Source of the DNA: Cephalotus follicularis
Taxonomy: Eukaryota > Streptophyta > Magnoliopsida > Oxalidales > Cephalotaceae
Assembly (NCBI GenBank): GCA_001972305.1
Contig: BDDD01002120.1
Span: forward strand, 47,420 to 111,419
Length of the DNA: 64,000 nucleotides
Direction of reading: 5' to 3'
The notes beneath the pieces were generated by a model. The model ran no database searches, was not told the DNA's origin, and was given only the letters and a program-made list of their open reading frames with translations. Positions 23,813 to 35,184 of this stretch are shown here, piece by piece. The translations under genes and the position numbers were made by a program. The stretch's first letter is position 1. Each line of letters begins with the position of its first letter.

Positions 23813-26317
23813 TGTAACACCCCACGCCTGCAGAACGGACACGTGGCATTACTTTCAATCCAATATACAATACAATGGTCAGGACTAGCAATATAAAAAT
23901 ACGGAAAACTTAAAACTTTTCAATACATGTCAGATGCGGAAGATACAATACTAGTGATCATTCATGCGATACAAAACGGTACAGTACCAGTCATTATAAT
24001 ACAACCTTATCCAGTTACAATACAATGTCAGTCATTTCATTCTGATACATTTCCATACAACCCTAGTCTTTAGTCTCATCGGTACAACCTTTAAGACGGC
24101 TCTGTCATATCCAAACGATCATGTGGTCGCGCCGAAACTTCAATCCTTATGCCCGCTGCTACCTGCTGCCCTACCTATGCCGCACATAAGAGTACAACAC
24201 AGCCCCACCCCGAGGGATGGGGTTAGCCACAAGGCTAATCAGAAACCCCATGCAGCATGTATGCATGTACAATGTACAATATCGGTGACAGTTTATGCAA
24301 TATAAATGTGCAGTGTACAATATCAATGCATGATATGAAAAATACATGAATACAGTTGGCGGTCTACTATCCGTATGTCACTGGCCCATAACAGAGCATA
24401 TGGATAGGATATATATCAATTAATAAAATGGCAGACACTCAGTGGTGGTGCATCAAACACCCAATCAATCAATCATATCCTATAGAGCATGCGACCTCGG
24501 TCAGTACAGTGTCAATCAGTAGCAATGATCAATCCCACGGAAGGTAGTCCTTCAAAAAGGGTGGGAGATCTACTCATTTGTCTCAAACTGATCAGGTTTG
24601 GGACTCATAGGTCTTTCAACCTATGGTTGGGTCAATACAGTATCGATGAGCTACAACCATGGGGGAGCTACTATACCGTTAGGAAGCTACGACCCTCCGG
24701 GAGCATCAATCGACAATCAGTAATAGTATTGCTCGTTAACATATCAACACAATAAATGACGTGATCGACGAAATAGGTGGACAAAGTCGATAACCTAACA
24801 TGCCGATGTGGATCATAAGGTCACTCTATAGGATCCATACAATACAATCAATCAATCTGTCAGTACAATGCCAATAAGTGTTGATGTCTAATGGAGAAAT
24901 GGGAATGAGCGTCCAATGTTCCGAACTTAGACTCACAACACTTATGGCTCAATCAATCAATCAATCGGTCAGTCAGTCAGTAGCCAATAGACGGTGACAA
25001 TATAATCAACGAGATAGAAAGGAATGTCTATCCGGTCGATTAAAGTCACTGGATCGTCACCTATGGCTCACTCCGTCACTCTATCAATTTATCAATCCAA
25101 TCTTTGAAAACTGTAGAAAACTATGTTTCAAATGCTTGAATACCTCAAGTGAGGCTCCGGTCAAGCGGTAAATGTGAAAAGGAATTGAAAACCAGCTTTA
25201 AAACAGTTAAAATTCCATTCTGCACTATAGGCGTTGATGTCTTTGACGAAAGACATCGATGCCTTTCAGGCAATTCTTTAAACTGTAGAAGGACATTGAT
25301 GTCTTTGAAAGACATCGATGTCTTTCTCTATTTGTATAGAGATTTGGCTTAAAAACATCGATGTCTTTGAGAAAAGGCGTCGACACGTTTCATTAAAAAT
25401 AACCTGTAAATGTGCATTGATGTTTGGCATCGATGTCTTCTTCAAAAAGGAAAAATCCTAGGCAAAGACGTCGACGTCTTTGAAAGACATCAATGTCTTT
25501 GCTGCAGAAAACAAGGATGCGGCATTTCAAGCAAAAGACATCGATGTCCATGTGCTAGGGATCGATGTCTTTGCTGTGCAGGGTCGATTTTATGCAGAAA
25601 AATAGCCAAATCTCAAGTTAAAAACCCATTAAAACCCATTCTTTGAAAACCAAGTGGTAAAATCAATCATTTGAGGTTAGTAAAATAAGTTACAACCTTC
25701 AATTTACAAATTCTATCATTTTCTATATCAATTTGGTCAAGGATTTAATAAAACCCTAAAACCTACAATTCACTCAATACATTCATTCAATCATGCAATT
25801 CAATCAATCAATCAATACAAACTGTAGGTAATTCAAGTAAGAAGTCCTACCTATTACAGCAGCTTTGAGAGTTGAACAAACAATCGATCGAAGCTGGAGA
25901 TTCCCAAGTCCACTCTCTTTTCTTGTTCAATTGGTATGCTACAACTTGCAAAAGCTATATTTGTTGATGGAAGAAGCCAAACCGGAGCTACTAGATGAAG
26001 GATGGAGGCTGTCTAGCTAAGAGAGAGGAGGAGGAAGGTAGAGAGAGGGAGATGGTGGGGAAAATGAGAGAAAAAGGGGAGGAAATTGACTTATATAGTC
26101 AATTTCCTTATCTCTCCGATACTTAGTCTAAAATCCCGACTATACATGCATACGTTCCATACTATAACCTATAGGTACATATTTATTTCATGCCGATACA
26201 AAACAATACGGTCCAGTACAAGTCAATACAGTACAATTCGGTTTAATCCAATTCAATACGGTATGATACAGTACACGGTATGCATGAACAGTACAAAAAG
26301 GAATTTGGGGCGTTACA
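23813..26317 (-). repeat. 3' LTR of the gypsy element (2,505 bp, full length)
   Basis: Runs from TGTAACACCCC (plus-strand left end) to GGGGCGTTACA. On the minus strand a TATATAAG-like element is near 26,095, preceded on the plus side by a purine-rich stretch (26,030-26,085). It contains the intact palindrome array at 25,225-25,580 that the other LTR lacks. Confidence 0.95.
25225..25580. repeat. TCGA-core palindrome array in gypsy LTR
   Basis: About twelve motifs of the type 'aaagacatcgatgtcttt'. Two are perfect 18-bp palindromes: AAAGACATCGATGTCTTT at 25,308-25,325 and AAAGACGTCGACGTCTTT at 25,464-25,481. The others are half sites or carry one to three changes. By the TATA-like element near 26,095 (minus), the array would be downstream of transcription start. 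Confidence 0.9.
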
Positions 26318-26334
26318 TTCTCCCCTCCTTAAAA
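26318..26334 (-). other. Polypurine tract
   Basis: Read on the minus strand, 'ttttaaggaggggagaa' directly precedes the 3' LTR start TGTAACGCCCC. It primes plus-strand DNA synthesis in LTR elements. Confidence 0.85.
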
Positions 26335-26370
26335 GAATCTGGTCCCCAGATTCAACAGTCAGTCGATCGA

Positions 26371-27426
26371 TCAATCAAACAGGAAGGGATATATCTCTCT
26401 CATCTCGTCCTCGCGTTCCCAAGTGCACTCTGATGAACCGTGAAACTGCCATAGAACACTAACCAAAGGGATGGTCTTGTTCCTCAGAACTTGGATCTGT
26501 CTGTCAACAATCTGTATAGGAGTCTCAGAAAAAGACAAGTCATGTTCCATCTAAATCTGACCATACTCGATGATGTGTGAGGGATCTCGAACATATCTCC
26601 TCAACTGAGAGACATGGAACACATCATGAACTCCCAACAATGCTGGAGGCAAGGCAAGCCTATAGGCAAGTCAGCCAATTCGATCCAATATCTTGAACGG
26701 TCCAATAAAACGAGGAGAAAGCTTCCCTTTCTTCCCGAATCTCATAACTTCTTTAGTGGGCGACACTTTGAGGAAAACATAGTCACCAACACTAAACTCC
26801 AAGCCTCTGCGATGACTATCCGCATAGCTTTTCTGTCTACTCTGTGCCACTATCAGTTGGTCTTTAATCAATTTCACTTTCTCTAAGGTAAACTGTACTA
26901 TCTCTGGCCCCAAAATGCTTCTTTCGTCGACCTGATCCCAACAAACCGGTGATCGACACTTCCTTCCATAAAGGGCCTCGTAAGGAGCCATCTGTATGTT
27001 CTCGTGATAACTATTGTTATACGGGAACTCAATCAAATGCAAGTAGTCATCCCAATTACCTCCAAAGTCAAGAACACATGCTCGAAGCATGTCTTCCAAA
27101 GTCTTAATGTTCCTTTCTGACAAACCGTCTGTTTGGGGATGAAAAGCGGTGCTGAAACTCAATTTTGTACCCATAGCTACCTATAGCTTCCTCCAAAACC
27201 CGGAAGTGAAGCGAGAGTCTCGATCTGAAACAATACTAACAGGTGATCCACGTGCTTGAACAATTTCCTTTATGAACAACTTGGACAACTTTTCTCTAGA
27301 ATAAGTCATCTGTATCAGTAGGAAATGGGCCGACTTCGTAAGTCGGTCGACCACGACCCAAATAGCATCATGTTTGTCGCGTGTCAGAGGTAAACCGGAC
27401 ACGAAATCCATGGTGATGTGCTCCCA
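26371..27426 (-). pseudogene. Integrase catalytic core, GPF/Y and chromodomain-like tail (second half)
   Basis: Continues the integrase after the nested solo LTR. First catalytic Asp in TMDFVSGLP (27,411), second in VSDRDSRF (about 27,215), catalytic Glu in SERNIKTLEDMLR (about 27,110), then the GPF/Y motif RFIGPFKIL (about 26,700) and the C-terminal EDEM..IYPFLFD with a TGA at 26,371-26,373. In-frame TAG after WRKL (27,180 region) and after YGQI, and TGA after DRIG, break the frame; TAGs replace CAG and the TGA probably CGA. All three acidic residues survive. The enzyme inserts the cDNA into host DNA. Confidence 0.9.
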
Positions 27427-27589
27427 TTTCCACTCTGTAATGACTGGAAAATTTTGTTAAAGTTATATAGAAATATGATTGCCATTGATAAGGAAATCGA
27501 ATTTTGCTAATTGTTTTAAAGTATGGTGCTGTATGCCATGGAGTAAGATCTTGCATTTCATGAAGTTTTGGCGTCAAGTGTGCGTTGCA

Positions 27590-27900
27590 TGGCGTTGAAA
27601 GCGTCGACTATTTCATTTTAAAGCGTCGACGGGTGGACTTCTAAATGCACAAAGCGTTGACTGATTCGTACCCAAAACACGCCATTTTTTCTTTATTAAA
27701 GCGTCAACGGTTTGTTACAGTGCAATTGTAAAAGCGGAGACGCTTTCAAGCCTTAATTCCTTTGTAAAATGTGCTAAACCGATAACGCTTAGTGGTAAAG
27801 CGGCAGCGCTTTGAGGCTTAAGTGGCGATGATCTGCTCATAACCTCCGACGCTTTGAGAGAAAAATTGGAAATACCGGCGTCTTTTTGTCGTTTTACGCG
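27590..27900. repeat. GCGTCGACGC-type array upstream of TATA in LTR D1
   Basis: About ten motifs such as aaagcgtcgac (27,600), ttaaagcgtcgacggg, aaagcgttgac, aaagcgtcaacgg, aaagcggagacgcttt (a near-palindrome at about 27,732), gataacgctt, aagcggcagcgcttt. They lie 100-410 bp upstream of the TATA at 28,003. Confidence 0.85.
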
Positions 27901-28002
27901 TTAATAATTTTAAGTAAGTACGCGTGTCGACAAACGATTGAAGGAGTGAAGATATTGATTTTTTAAGCAGAAAATGACAAATCCAAGGCGGCTTTTACTT
28001 CC

Positions 28003-28010
28003 TATAAATA
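28003..28010 (+). promoter_or_regulatory. TATA element of LTR D1
   Basis: TATAAATA, followed 60-210 bp downstream by a strongly purine-rich plus strand ('gagagaagagag' and similar). The spacing fits a U3/R promoter with an unusual purine-rich leader. Confidence 0.6.
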
Positions 28011-29520
28011 CGGGGTAAGCAAACGGGCAAGTAAACATAGAAGCAATAGTAAGTTCTGATAGAATTTTTCTGAGAGAAGAGAGAAGGAGAGTCTAAGAGT
28101 CTGAGAGAGAGAGGAGAGAAAGAGAAGAGAAATAGAGAAAGAAGTAGAGAAACAGGAGAAAAGAGAGGGAAAGTTCTGCTGAAATTACTTCAGTGTAGAA
28201 AAGAAGAGAAGGAGATTAAAGCAATGTAAGGAAAACTCTACTTTCTAAAATTTATGTTAGTAATGAAAATCTTACTTTCGCCAAAGTATTTTATTCCATT
28301 TTTTCTAAATTATTAAATGTTTTATTTTCTGATATTTTGCTATAGCTTTACTTACCACTTAAAATTTACGAATTCGTTGAAATATTTACGTTAACTTTAT
28401 TTACGAATTTTAGCTTTCTAAATTCGTTGAGATATTGACCTTAATGTTAATACTTTAATTTTTTTATCATGCTTTATGTATTCTAAAATTCTGTCAATTT
28501 CTTGATAATTCGTTATGAAAGTTATGATTTTATCATTTTACTATTTTACGTTGCTATATGTAAACTCGTTTTTAAAAATGTTGTACGAATTTATTTTATG
28601 AATGCTTTGAGCTGATCACTCAAAGTATTTAAGAAAATGATTTATGAAAGGTGAAAATGAAATGAACCGAGATGAACAACTACTGAATTGCGATCCAGAG
28701 AGGATTAATCTAGTAAAGATTAATGTTATGAGCGGAGAGTGCTCATGGACATGCATGTGATGTAAGGTTAGTAATCCGGGGAGTGTACAATGCCTCGGTG
28801 AAGAATTGTTCAATTGGGTTATTTAAGTTTATACAACCCCTCAGTTATTTATGAAATGTTCTGATTCATGAGATATGATCAGAAAAAGAAATGAAATGTT
28901 CTGTTTCATGAGATATAAACAGAAAATGAAATAAATGTGAAATATTTTGGTTTTTATACCAGAGAAAGAATTTTAATGATGTTTTATTTTCAAGTATGAT
29001 TATGTTATATGCCAAAAGAATGTATGATTTGAAATCATTTTGATATAAAGATCATCAAAAAGGAATTTCGTTAACATTGTTTTTATAACTATGATTCTTA
29101 CTGGGCTATTTAAGCTCATTCCTTGCAATATTTTGTTTTCAAATAAAATTTACAGGAGGTGATTGACGTGAAAATTCGGACTTTAGAGGAAGCTCGGAAA
29201 GCATATCTTGAAAGAAATTATGTTATACATTAATGTTTTATATAAAGTGTTGTTGATGTAATATGTTAATATTTTTCCGCTGTGAAATGAATCATGATGA
29301 TGTTATCTATGAACATTAAAGTTTATGATGATTTAAATGAGAGTATGATGTTAGAAGGTTTGATATAGAAAGTTGCAAATTATATATCAGATTATGAGAA
29401 GTTTGATCAATATTAATTAGTAAGATTGTTAAAAGATTAAAAGATCCCCACGTAACGCACCAATTCCTCTAGATTCGCTTTGAGCTTAAAGTGAACTCGG
29501 ATCGGGGGCGTTACACACTT

Positions 29521-29772
29521 TGGGATGAGTAGAGGCTGAAGTAAACGTGTCGATCTCCGGTGCTCTGCCTTAACTTGCTGACAAGTAAGGCATCTCGATA
29601 CGAACTCTGCGATCTCTCTCTTCATGCCAAACCACCAATAGTTAAGTTTCAGGTCATGATACATCTTCGTACTCCCCGGATGGATAAAGAGACGAGATTT
29701 ATGAGCTTGAGAAAGAAGCTCCTCCTTCAACTCGCTATTGGCTAGAATGCAAATCCTGTTTTTGTACCTCAA
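29521..29772 (-). pseudogene. Integrase N-terminal zinc-binding domain (first half)
   Basis: The HHCC domain is complete: His in QAHKSRLFIHPG (two His), then YWWFGMKREIAEFVSRCLTCQQVKAEH with the Cys pair. It ends at LLQPLLIPK, where the solo LTR begins. Removing the LTR and one target copy gives [12 protein letters not shown] with no lost base, so the LTR entered an intact frame. Confidence 0.9.
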
Positions 29773-30540
29773 TAATCCATTTGAAGATATTCATCCCCCC
29801 ATCAATAGCAGTAGCCACTTTCTGCAGTTCCATGTCCACAATCTGAGCATCTCTGATCTGGTCAAGCAACACCGGTTGCACCTGTATATGGGAAAGAGTC
29901 ATACAAGATAGCTTGCGACTCAAGGCATCCGCAACAACATTTGCCTTCACGGATGATATACAATCTCACAATCATAGTCATTAAGAAGTTCAAACCATCT
30001 TCTCTGCCTCATGTTCAATTCCTTCTGTGAAAAGAGATATCTCAAACTCTTATGATCTGTAAAAACTGTAAACTTGGTCCTATAAAGGTAGTGGCGCCAT
30101 TTTCCAAGGGCAAAGACAATGGCTGCCAACTCCAAGTCGTGCACTGGGTAGTTTTCTTCATGTGGTTTGATCTTTCTCGATGCATAAGCTATTACTTTGT
30201 CATATTGCATAAGCACGTAACCAAGACCTTTCCCGGAAGCATCGGTATACACAACAAAGTCTTCGTTCCCATCTGGCAAAGCTAGGATAGGAGCGGAAAC
30301 ATATCTATCTTTCAACTCTTGAAAACTTCTTTCACAGTCACTATCCCACACAAAAGCAGCATTCTTCTGTGTCAGTCTAGTCAAAGGAGTAGCAATACGG
30401 GATAATCCCTCAACGAACCGACGATAATACCCTGCTAAACCCAAGAAATTGTGGACTTCAGAAGCATTCATCGGTTGTTTCCAATCTTTCATGGCCTTAA
30501 TCTTGGACGGATCCACAGATAAACCATCAGCCGACACAAT
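29735..30540 (-). pseudogene. RNase H domain of gypsy pol
   Basis: After the RT, the connection block [20 protein letters not shown] (30,455-30,400) is followed by RNase [16 protein letters not shown] (first Asp), [20 protein letters not shown] (Glu) and [13 protein letters not shown] (Asp). The tail CEIVYHP then shifts by one missing base at about 29,950 into KANVVADALSRKL. The domain removes the RNA strand after minus-strand synthesis. Apart from that frameshift it is the best preserved part of the element, with about 196 codons open. Confidence 0.92.
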
Positions 30541-31427
30541 ATGCCTTAGAAAAGCAACCTCAGATAGCCAAAATTCACACTTATCGAATTTGGCGTAAAT
30601 TGGTGATCTCTCAATGTCTGTAATACAATGTAGAGGTGTTAGGCATGCTCCTCATTGGTCCTGGAATAAACCAAGAGGTCGTCAATAAAAACCACAACGA
30701 ACTGATCCAAGTACTATCTGAACACTCGATTCATGAGGTCCATCAAAGTTGCAGGAGCATTAGTTACACCAAAAGGCATAACTAGAAACTCATAATGTCC
30801 ATATCGCGATCTAAAAGCAGTCTTTGGAATATCCCCCTGTCTAACTTTCAATTGGTGGTAGCCCGATCTCAAGTCGAGCTTAGAAAATACTGTCGCTCCT
30901 CTAAGCTAGTCAAACAACTCATCAATATGCGGTATGGGGTATTTATTCTTCACTGTAAGTTTATTGAGTTTTCGATAGTCAATACACATCCGGAGCAATC
31001 TGTCTTTCTTCTTGGCAAAGAGAATAGGCGCTCCCCAAGGCGAAACACTAGGTCTTATAAAACCTTTGTCCAGAAGATCCTGTAACTGTATCTTTAACTC
31101 TTTTAATTCTATCGATGCCATCCGGTATGGTGCTTGAGAAATCGGTGCAGTTCCCGGTATCAAATCAATTACAAATTCTATCTCTATGTCCAATGGTAGT
31201 GAAGTTAAGTCCCTAGGAAAAACATCTCCGAACTCGTAAACCACGGGTACATCTTCCAGTTTCGGTCGCCATCTATCTGTATCGAGCACGTGTGCCAGAA
31301 ACCCTTGGCATCCCTGTCGTAATAATCTGTCCGCATGCAAAGCCAAAATCATCGGAACAAACGATGGCTCTAAGGTACAAAGGAATCGAAAAGGTAGTAG
31401 TCCTGGAGGACTGTAAACTACAACTTT
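30541..31427 (-). pseudogene. Reverse transcriptase domain of gypsy pol
   Basis: Starts after a TGA at the protease end (CN*KVV, CGA expected) with the linker FEDVFP-like '[13 protein letters not shown]'. RT motifs in order: [50 protein letters not shown], then after a TAG (CAG expected at about 30,905) [26 protein letters not shown] and the catalytic FIDD (30,678-30,689). A further TAG follows NRVFR, and a TAA follows EEHA. Both metal-binding Asp motifs are kept. It copies the element RNA into cDNA. Confidence 0.92.
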
Positions 31428-31814
31428 TCAATTACAATCCACCTGAGCAAAGCTAGCAGACAACCAATCCATGCCCAAAATCACATCTAGGCTATCCATA
31501 GGAAGAACAATAAGATCAGCTAACAAGCAACGATCATCAATCTCAATAACACAATCTCTACATACTCGATCGGTGGTCGCCGACTCACCGAGAGGTGTGG
31601 ACACTTCCATCAAGAAAGGAAGGCACTCTGGTTTCAAACCAACATGGGAGACAAAATACAATGCAATGTATGAGTGTGATGAACCTGGGTCAATAAGAAC
31701 CCGTGATGGAAGTTGAAAGAGTCGAATAGTAGCTCCAATCACAACATTAGACCATGTTGTGGCACTCGGCTCCGAAGCAAACACTCTAGCCTGGATTGTC
31801 GGAGTAGAACCCAT
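31428..31814 (-). pseudogene. Retropepsin domain of gypsy pol
   Basis: An open 128-codon stretch with VLIDPGSSHSYIA (Asp-x-Gly active site, Thr of the usual DSGAT/DTGAS replaced by Pro-Gly-Ser), the middle CVIEIDDRCLLADLIVLPM block and the closing VILGMDWLSA. It ends in TGA where CGA is expected, then runs on into RT. Gag and protease-RT are in one frame apart from stops, as in other Tekay/Del elements. Confidence 0.9.
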
Positions 31815-33062
31815 AGGTTGCTTCCCCTTGGACTGCGAAGTCCCACGGGAGGAAGACGGTGCACTGGTGGTCGGTCCCTGTGGAGGCTATGACCGCTATG
31901 TCTGATCCGCTCCTCTAGGACAAAAACTCCGAGGGTAATCTCTAGCAATATGGTCGGAACCCCCACAAGCCAAGCAATGACCCAAAAACCATCTATAATT
32001 CTCAAAAGTGTGGTTAGTCTTCTGACAATGCATGCAAGGAATTGGGGCATTCTGGTTACCAGCATCTGCAAACCTGGTGGGTACACTTAGACTAGATCCT
32101 GAAGATCGGCCTCCACGGTGTGCACTCCTAGACCTTCCTCTCCTCCGAGCAGAACAGGACTGACTCCCGCTGCCTTGACTTCTACCCTGAGAACCAGGAG
32201 AGGGGATACTATCAGTCTTCTATGATTTAGCATTGTCACTGCCACTCTGCCAAGCAAAAGGAGTAGGTCGAGTTCGGGTTTTCTCTCTCATCTGTCTAGC
32301 CTCCCCTGCAATATCCTCAAGCTGCATGGCTCGGGAAGAAATATCTGATATGGAGGTCAAACCCAAGGGAGTCAACTGTCCCCGCAAGTCCAGTCTCTGT
32401 CCCCTAAGGAACTTGTTCGCTCTACGCTCTTGACCTTCAACTAAGTATGGGGCAGATCGGGCTAACTGCATTAATCTCGCCTCATACTCAGTAACCGTCG
32501 TGCTTCCCTGTACCAAGTTGACAAATTCAACTTCTCATCTATCTATCTCTACCTAAGGGTAGTACCTTGCAATTAACTCTCTTTTGAAAGCATCCCAAAA
32601 GTGAACTGTACCATTTCTTGTCCAATCTGTATTTACCATAGCCCACCAGTGTTCGGCTTCACCTTGGAGCATATATACTGCCAACACCAATTTCTATTCA
32701 TCCTCACATCCCATTGCCTCAAAGATCTTTTCCAATTGAGCTAACCAAGACTCGGCAAGGGTAGGATCAAGGAGTCCTACGAATGCTGGAGTCTGCAACT
32801 TTAGAAAGCGGCCTAACATATCTTCCCTCCTTGGCCTACGCTCCACTCAAGCCTGTTGGCGTCCCATCAGAGTATGCATCTATGCCATAATGGTGCACAT
32901 CTGCCTCCAAACCTCAGGGTCAACCCTGGAAGGAGGAGCATTAGGGTCATACTCTGGAAAGACATTACCATGAGTCGGTTCATCATCAACAGGAAAAGGG
33001 GCAGGAGTAAGGGCAGGGTCATTCCTCCCACCCCGTCGGCCACGCCTTCCTCTATTATCCAT
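31815..33062 (-). pseudogene. Gag of the gypsy element
   Basis: ATG at 33,062, N-terminal GRRGRRGGRNDPA, then the gag domain: FVGLLDP..AESWLAQLEKIFEAMGC, AEHWWAM, FWDAFKRELIARYYP, VTEYEARLMQLARSAPYLV. The zinc knuckle reads CLACGGSDHIARDYP, where the last Cys is replaced by Tyr; a CMHC-type motif precedes it. Stops after TIMA, CEDE, ARYYP, DQT and RS are TAG for CAG; those after RQQA and IDR are TGA, probably for CGA. Gag forms the particle shell. Confidence 0.88.
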
Positions 33063-33233
33063 TGCTATAAAAAGACGACAATGGGATGGTCAGATACAAT
33101 CACTTTCAATTCCAACATCAATCTCTTTTCCAATTAAACAAAATCATGAATAAGCAAGAACATATATCATGCGATTCCATTCAGTCAATCTCAATCAACG
33201 CATTAATATACTTTACTAGCAGGCCGACCAATG

Positions 33234-33245
33234 TCTCTGATACCA
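33234..33245 (-). other. Primer binding site of the gypsy element
   Basis: Minus-strand TGGTATCAGAGA, 11 of 12 bases of the initiator-Met tRNA site, 3 bp from the 5' LTR end. Confidence 0.88.
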
Positions 33246-33248
33246 TTC

Positions 33249-34735
33249 TGTAACACCCCGCGCCCGTAGAACGGACACGTGGCATTACTCTCAATCCAAT
33301 ATACAATACAGTGGTCAGGACTAGCAATATAAAAATGTAGAAAAACTTAAAACTTTTCAATACATGTCAGATGTGGAAGATACAGTATTAGTGATCATTC
33401 ATGCGATACAAAACGGTACAATACCAGTCATTATAATACAACACTTATCCAGTTACAATACTATGTCGGTCATTTCATTCTGATACATTTCCATACAACC
33501 CTAGTCTTCAGTCTCATCGGTACAACCTTTAAGACGTCTCTGTCATATCCAAACGATCATGCGGTCGCGTCAAAACTTCAATCCTTCTGCCTGTTGCTAC
33601 CTGCTGCCCTCCCTATACCGCACATAAGAGTACAACACAGCCCCACCCCGAGGGATGGGGTTAGCCACAAGGCTAAGCAGAAACCCCATACAGCATGTAT
33701 GCATGTACAATGTGCAATATCGGTGACAGTTTATGCAATATAAATGTGCAATGTACAATATCAATGCATGATATGGCAAATGCATGAATACAGTTGGCGG
33801 TCTTCTATCCGTATGTCACTGGCCCATAACAGAGCATATGGATAGGATATATATCAATCAATACAATGGCAGACACTCAGTGGTGGTGCATCAAACACCC
33901 AATCAATCAATCATATCCTATAGATCATGCGACATCGGTTTGTACAGTGTCAATCAGTAGCAATGATCAATCCCATGGAAGGTAGTCCTTCAAAAAGGGT
34001 GGGAGATATACCCATTTGTCTCAAACTGATCAGCTTTGGGACTCATAGGTCTTCCAGCCTATGGCTGGGTCAATACAGTATCGATGAGCCACAACCATGG
34101 GGGAGCTACTATACCGTTAGGGAGCTACGACCCTCCGGGAGCATCAATCGATAGTCAGTAACAGTGCTGCTCGTCAGCAAATCAATACACTAAATGATGT
34201 GATCGACAAAATAGGTGGACAAAGTCGACAACCTAACATGCCAATGCGGTTCATAAGGTAACTCTATATGATCCATACAATACAATCAATCAATCTGTTA
34301 GTACAATGCTGATAAGTGGTGATGTCTAATGGAGAAATGGGAATGAGCGTCCAACGTTCCGAACTTAGACTCACAACACTTATGGCTCAATCAATCAATC
34401 AATCGGTCAGTCAGTCAGTAGCCAATAGACGGTGACAATATAATCAACGAGGAAGGTAGAGAGAGGGAGATGGTGGGGAAAATGAGAGAAAAAGGGGAGG
34501 AAATTGACTTATATAGTCAATTTCCTTATCTCTCCGATACTTAGTCCAAAATCCCGACTATACATGCATACGCTCCATACTATAACCGATAGGTACATAT
34601 TTATTTCATGCCGGTATAAAACAATACGGTCCAGTACAAGTCAATACAATACAATTCAGTTCAATCCAATTCAATACGGTACAATACAGTACAAGATATA
34701 CATGAACAGTACAAAAAGGAATTTGGGGCGTTACA
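33249..34735 (-). repeat. 5' LTR of the gypsy element with 1,020 bp internal deletion
   Basis: Aligns with the 3' LTR from both ends, but at 34,450 'caacgag' joins directly to 'gaaggtagag'. In the other LTR these are separated by 25,014-26,033. The deletion has a 3-bp GAG overlap at the breakpoints and removes the complete palindrome array. As the copies of one element are identical at insertion, the loss is later than insertion. Confidence 0.93.
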
Positions 34736-35007
34736 TCATAACCTTGATTAACACAAGATTGAAGCTCCATAAACCAAGCACTTGAGTTCTTTCTCACATT
34801 TCTCAACCTATGAGTCAAGAACAAGTTTCAACCTTTGGTATAAACCTTCTCTAGATAAAATATGCCTATGATTACACATATGTGCATATGTATGAACTGT
34901 TTTTATGGATTGAAACTGATTGAAATTGAATGTTAGAGTTTATACAGGTTTTGGGGGTTTTAACCTAAAACTTGAATGAATTGATTTGAAGGATTGAAAA
35001 TGGTTTT

Positions 35008-35184
35008 TTTTTTTTTTTGTGTGGATAATTGTGTATATTTATAAAAGTAAAAAGTTTTACAACTTTGAGAGCATCACCTGTTTACCAAAACAACAAGTGT
35101 CCCAGGAATGACAAAAGAGAGAAGCAATCATAAAGCAAATTGCCTCTCACATATACAAAATATACAAAACAAAACAAGGCATCC
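35008..35184 (-). mobile_element. 5'-truncated non-LTR retroposon (LINE tail)
   Basis: A run of 15 T (35,004-35,018), the poly(A) tail read on the minus strand, is followed by about 165 bp of unrelated sequence, and both sides carry the 10-bp duplication AAATGGTTTT (34,998-35,007 and 35,185-35,194). Poly(A), short length and a long target duplication mark a target-primed insertion. No coding part remains, so LINE versus SINE cannot be settled; no RNA polymerase III boxes were seen. Confidence 0.75.

Larger units (their letters stand above)
27436..29515 (+). repeat. Gypsy solo LTR D1 (2,080 bp) inside integrase
   Basis: Starts TGTAATGACTGG and ends GGGGGCGTTACA, with near-perfect target copies CACTC (27,431-27,435) and CACTT (29,516-29,520). 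It carries a motif array (27,590-27,900), a TATA element at 28,003, and a 140-bp purine-rich tract (28,072-28,215). Its last 60 bp ('cgctttgagcttaaagtg' region) match solo LTR D2 at 46,942-47,365. Confidence 0.9.
23813..34735 (-). mobile_element. Nearly complete Ty3/gypsy element (Tekay/Del-like), 10.9 kb, minus strand
   Basis: Two LTRs (23,813-26,317 and 33,249-34,735), primer site at 33,234-33,245, polypurine tract at 26,318-26,334 and a perfect 5-bp target duplication TCATA (23,808-23,812 and 34,736-34,740). The order on the minus strand is gag, protease, reverse transcriptase, RNase H, integrase with a chromodomain-like tail, as in gypsy elements. A 2.1 kb solo LTR (27,436-29,515) interrupts integrase. 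At least nine stops are TAG where CAG is expected. The two LTRs differ by a few percent by eye plus one 1,020 bp deletion. It sits inside solo LTR G. Confidence 0.95.

Noticed and set aside
25225..25580. CRISPR-like array
   Set aside because: Motifs are degenerate, palindromic, unevenly spaced and inside a plant LTR; no cas genes and no prokaryotic context.
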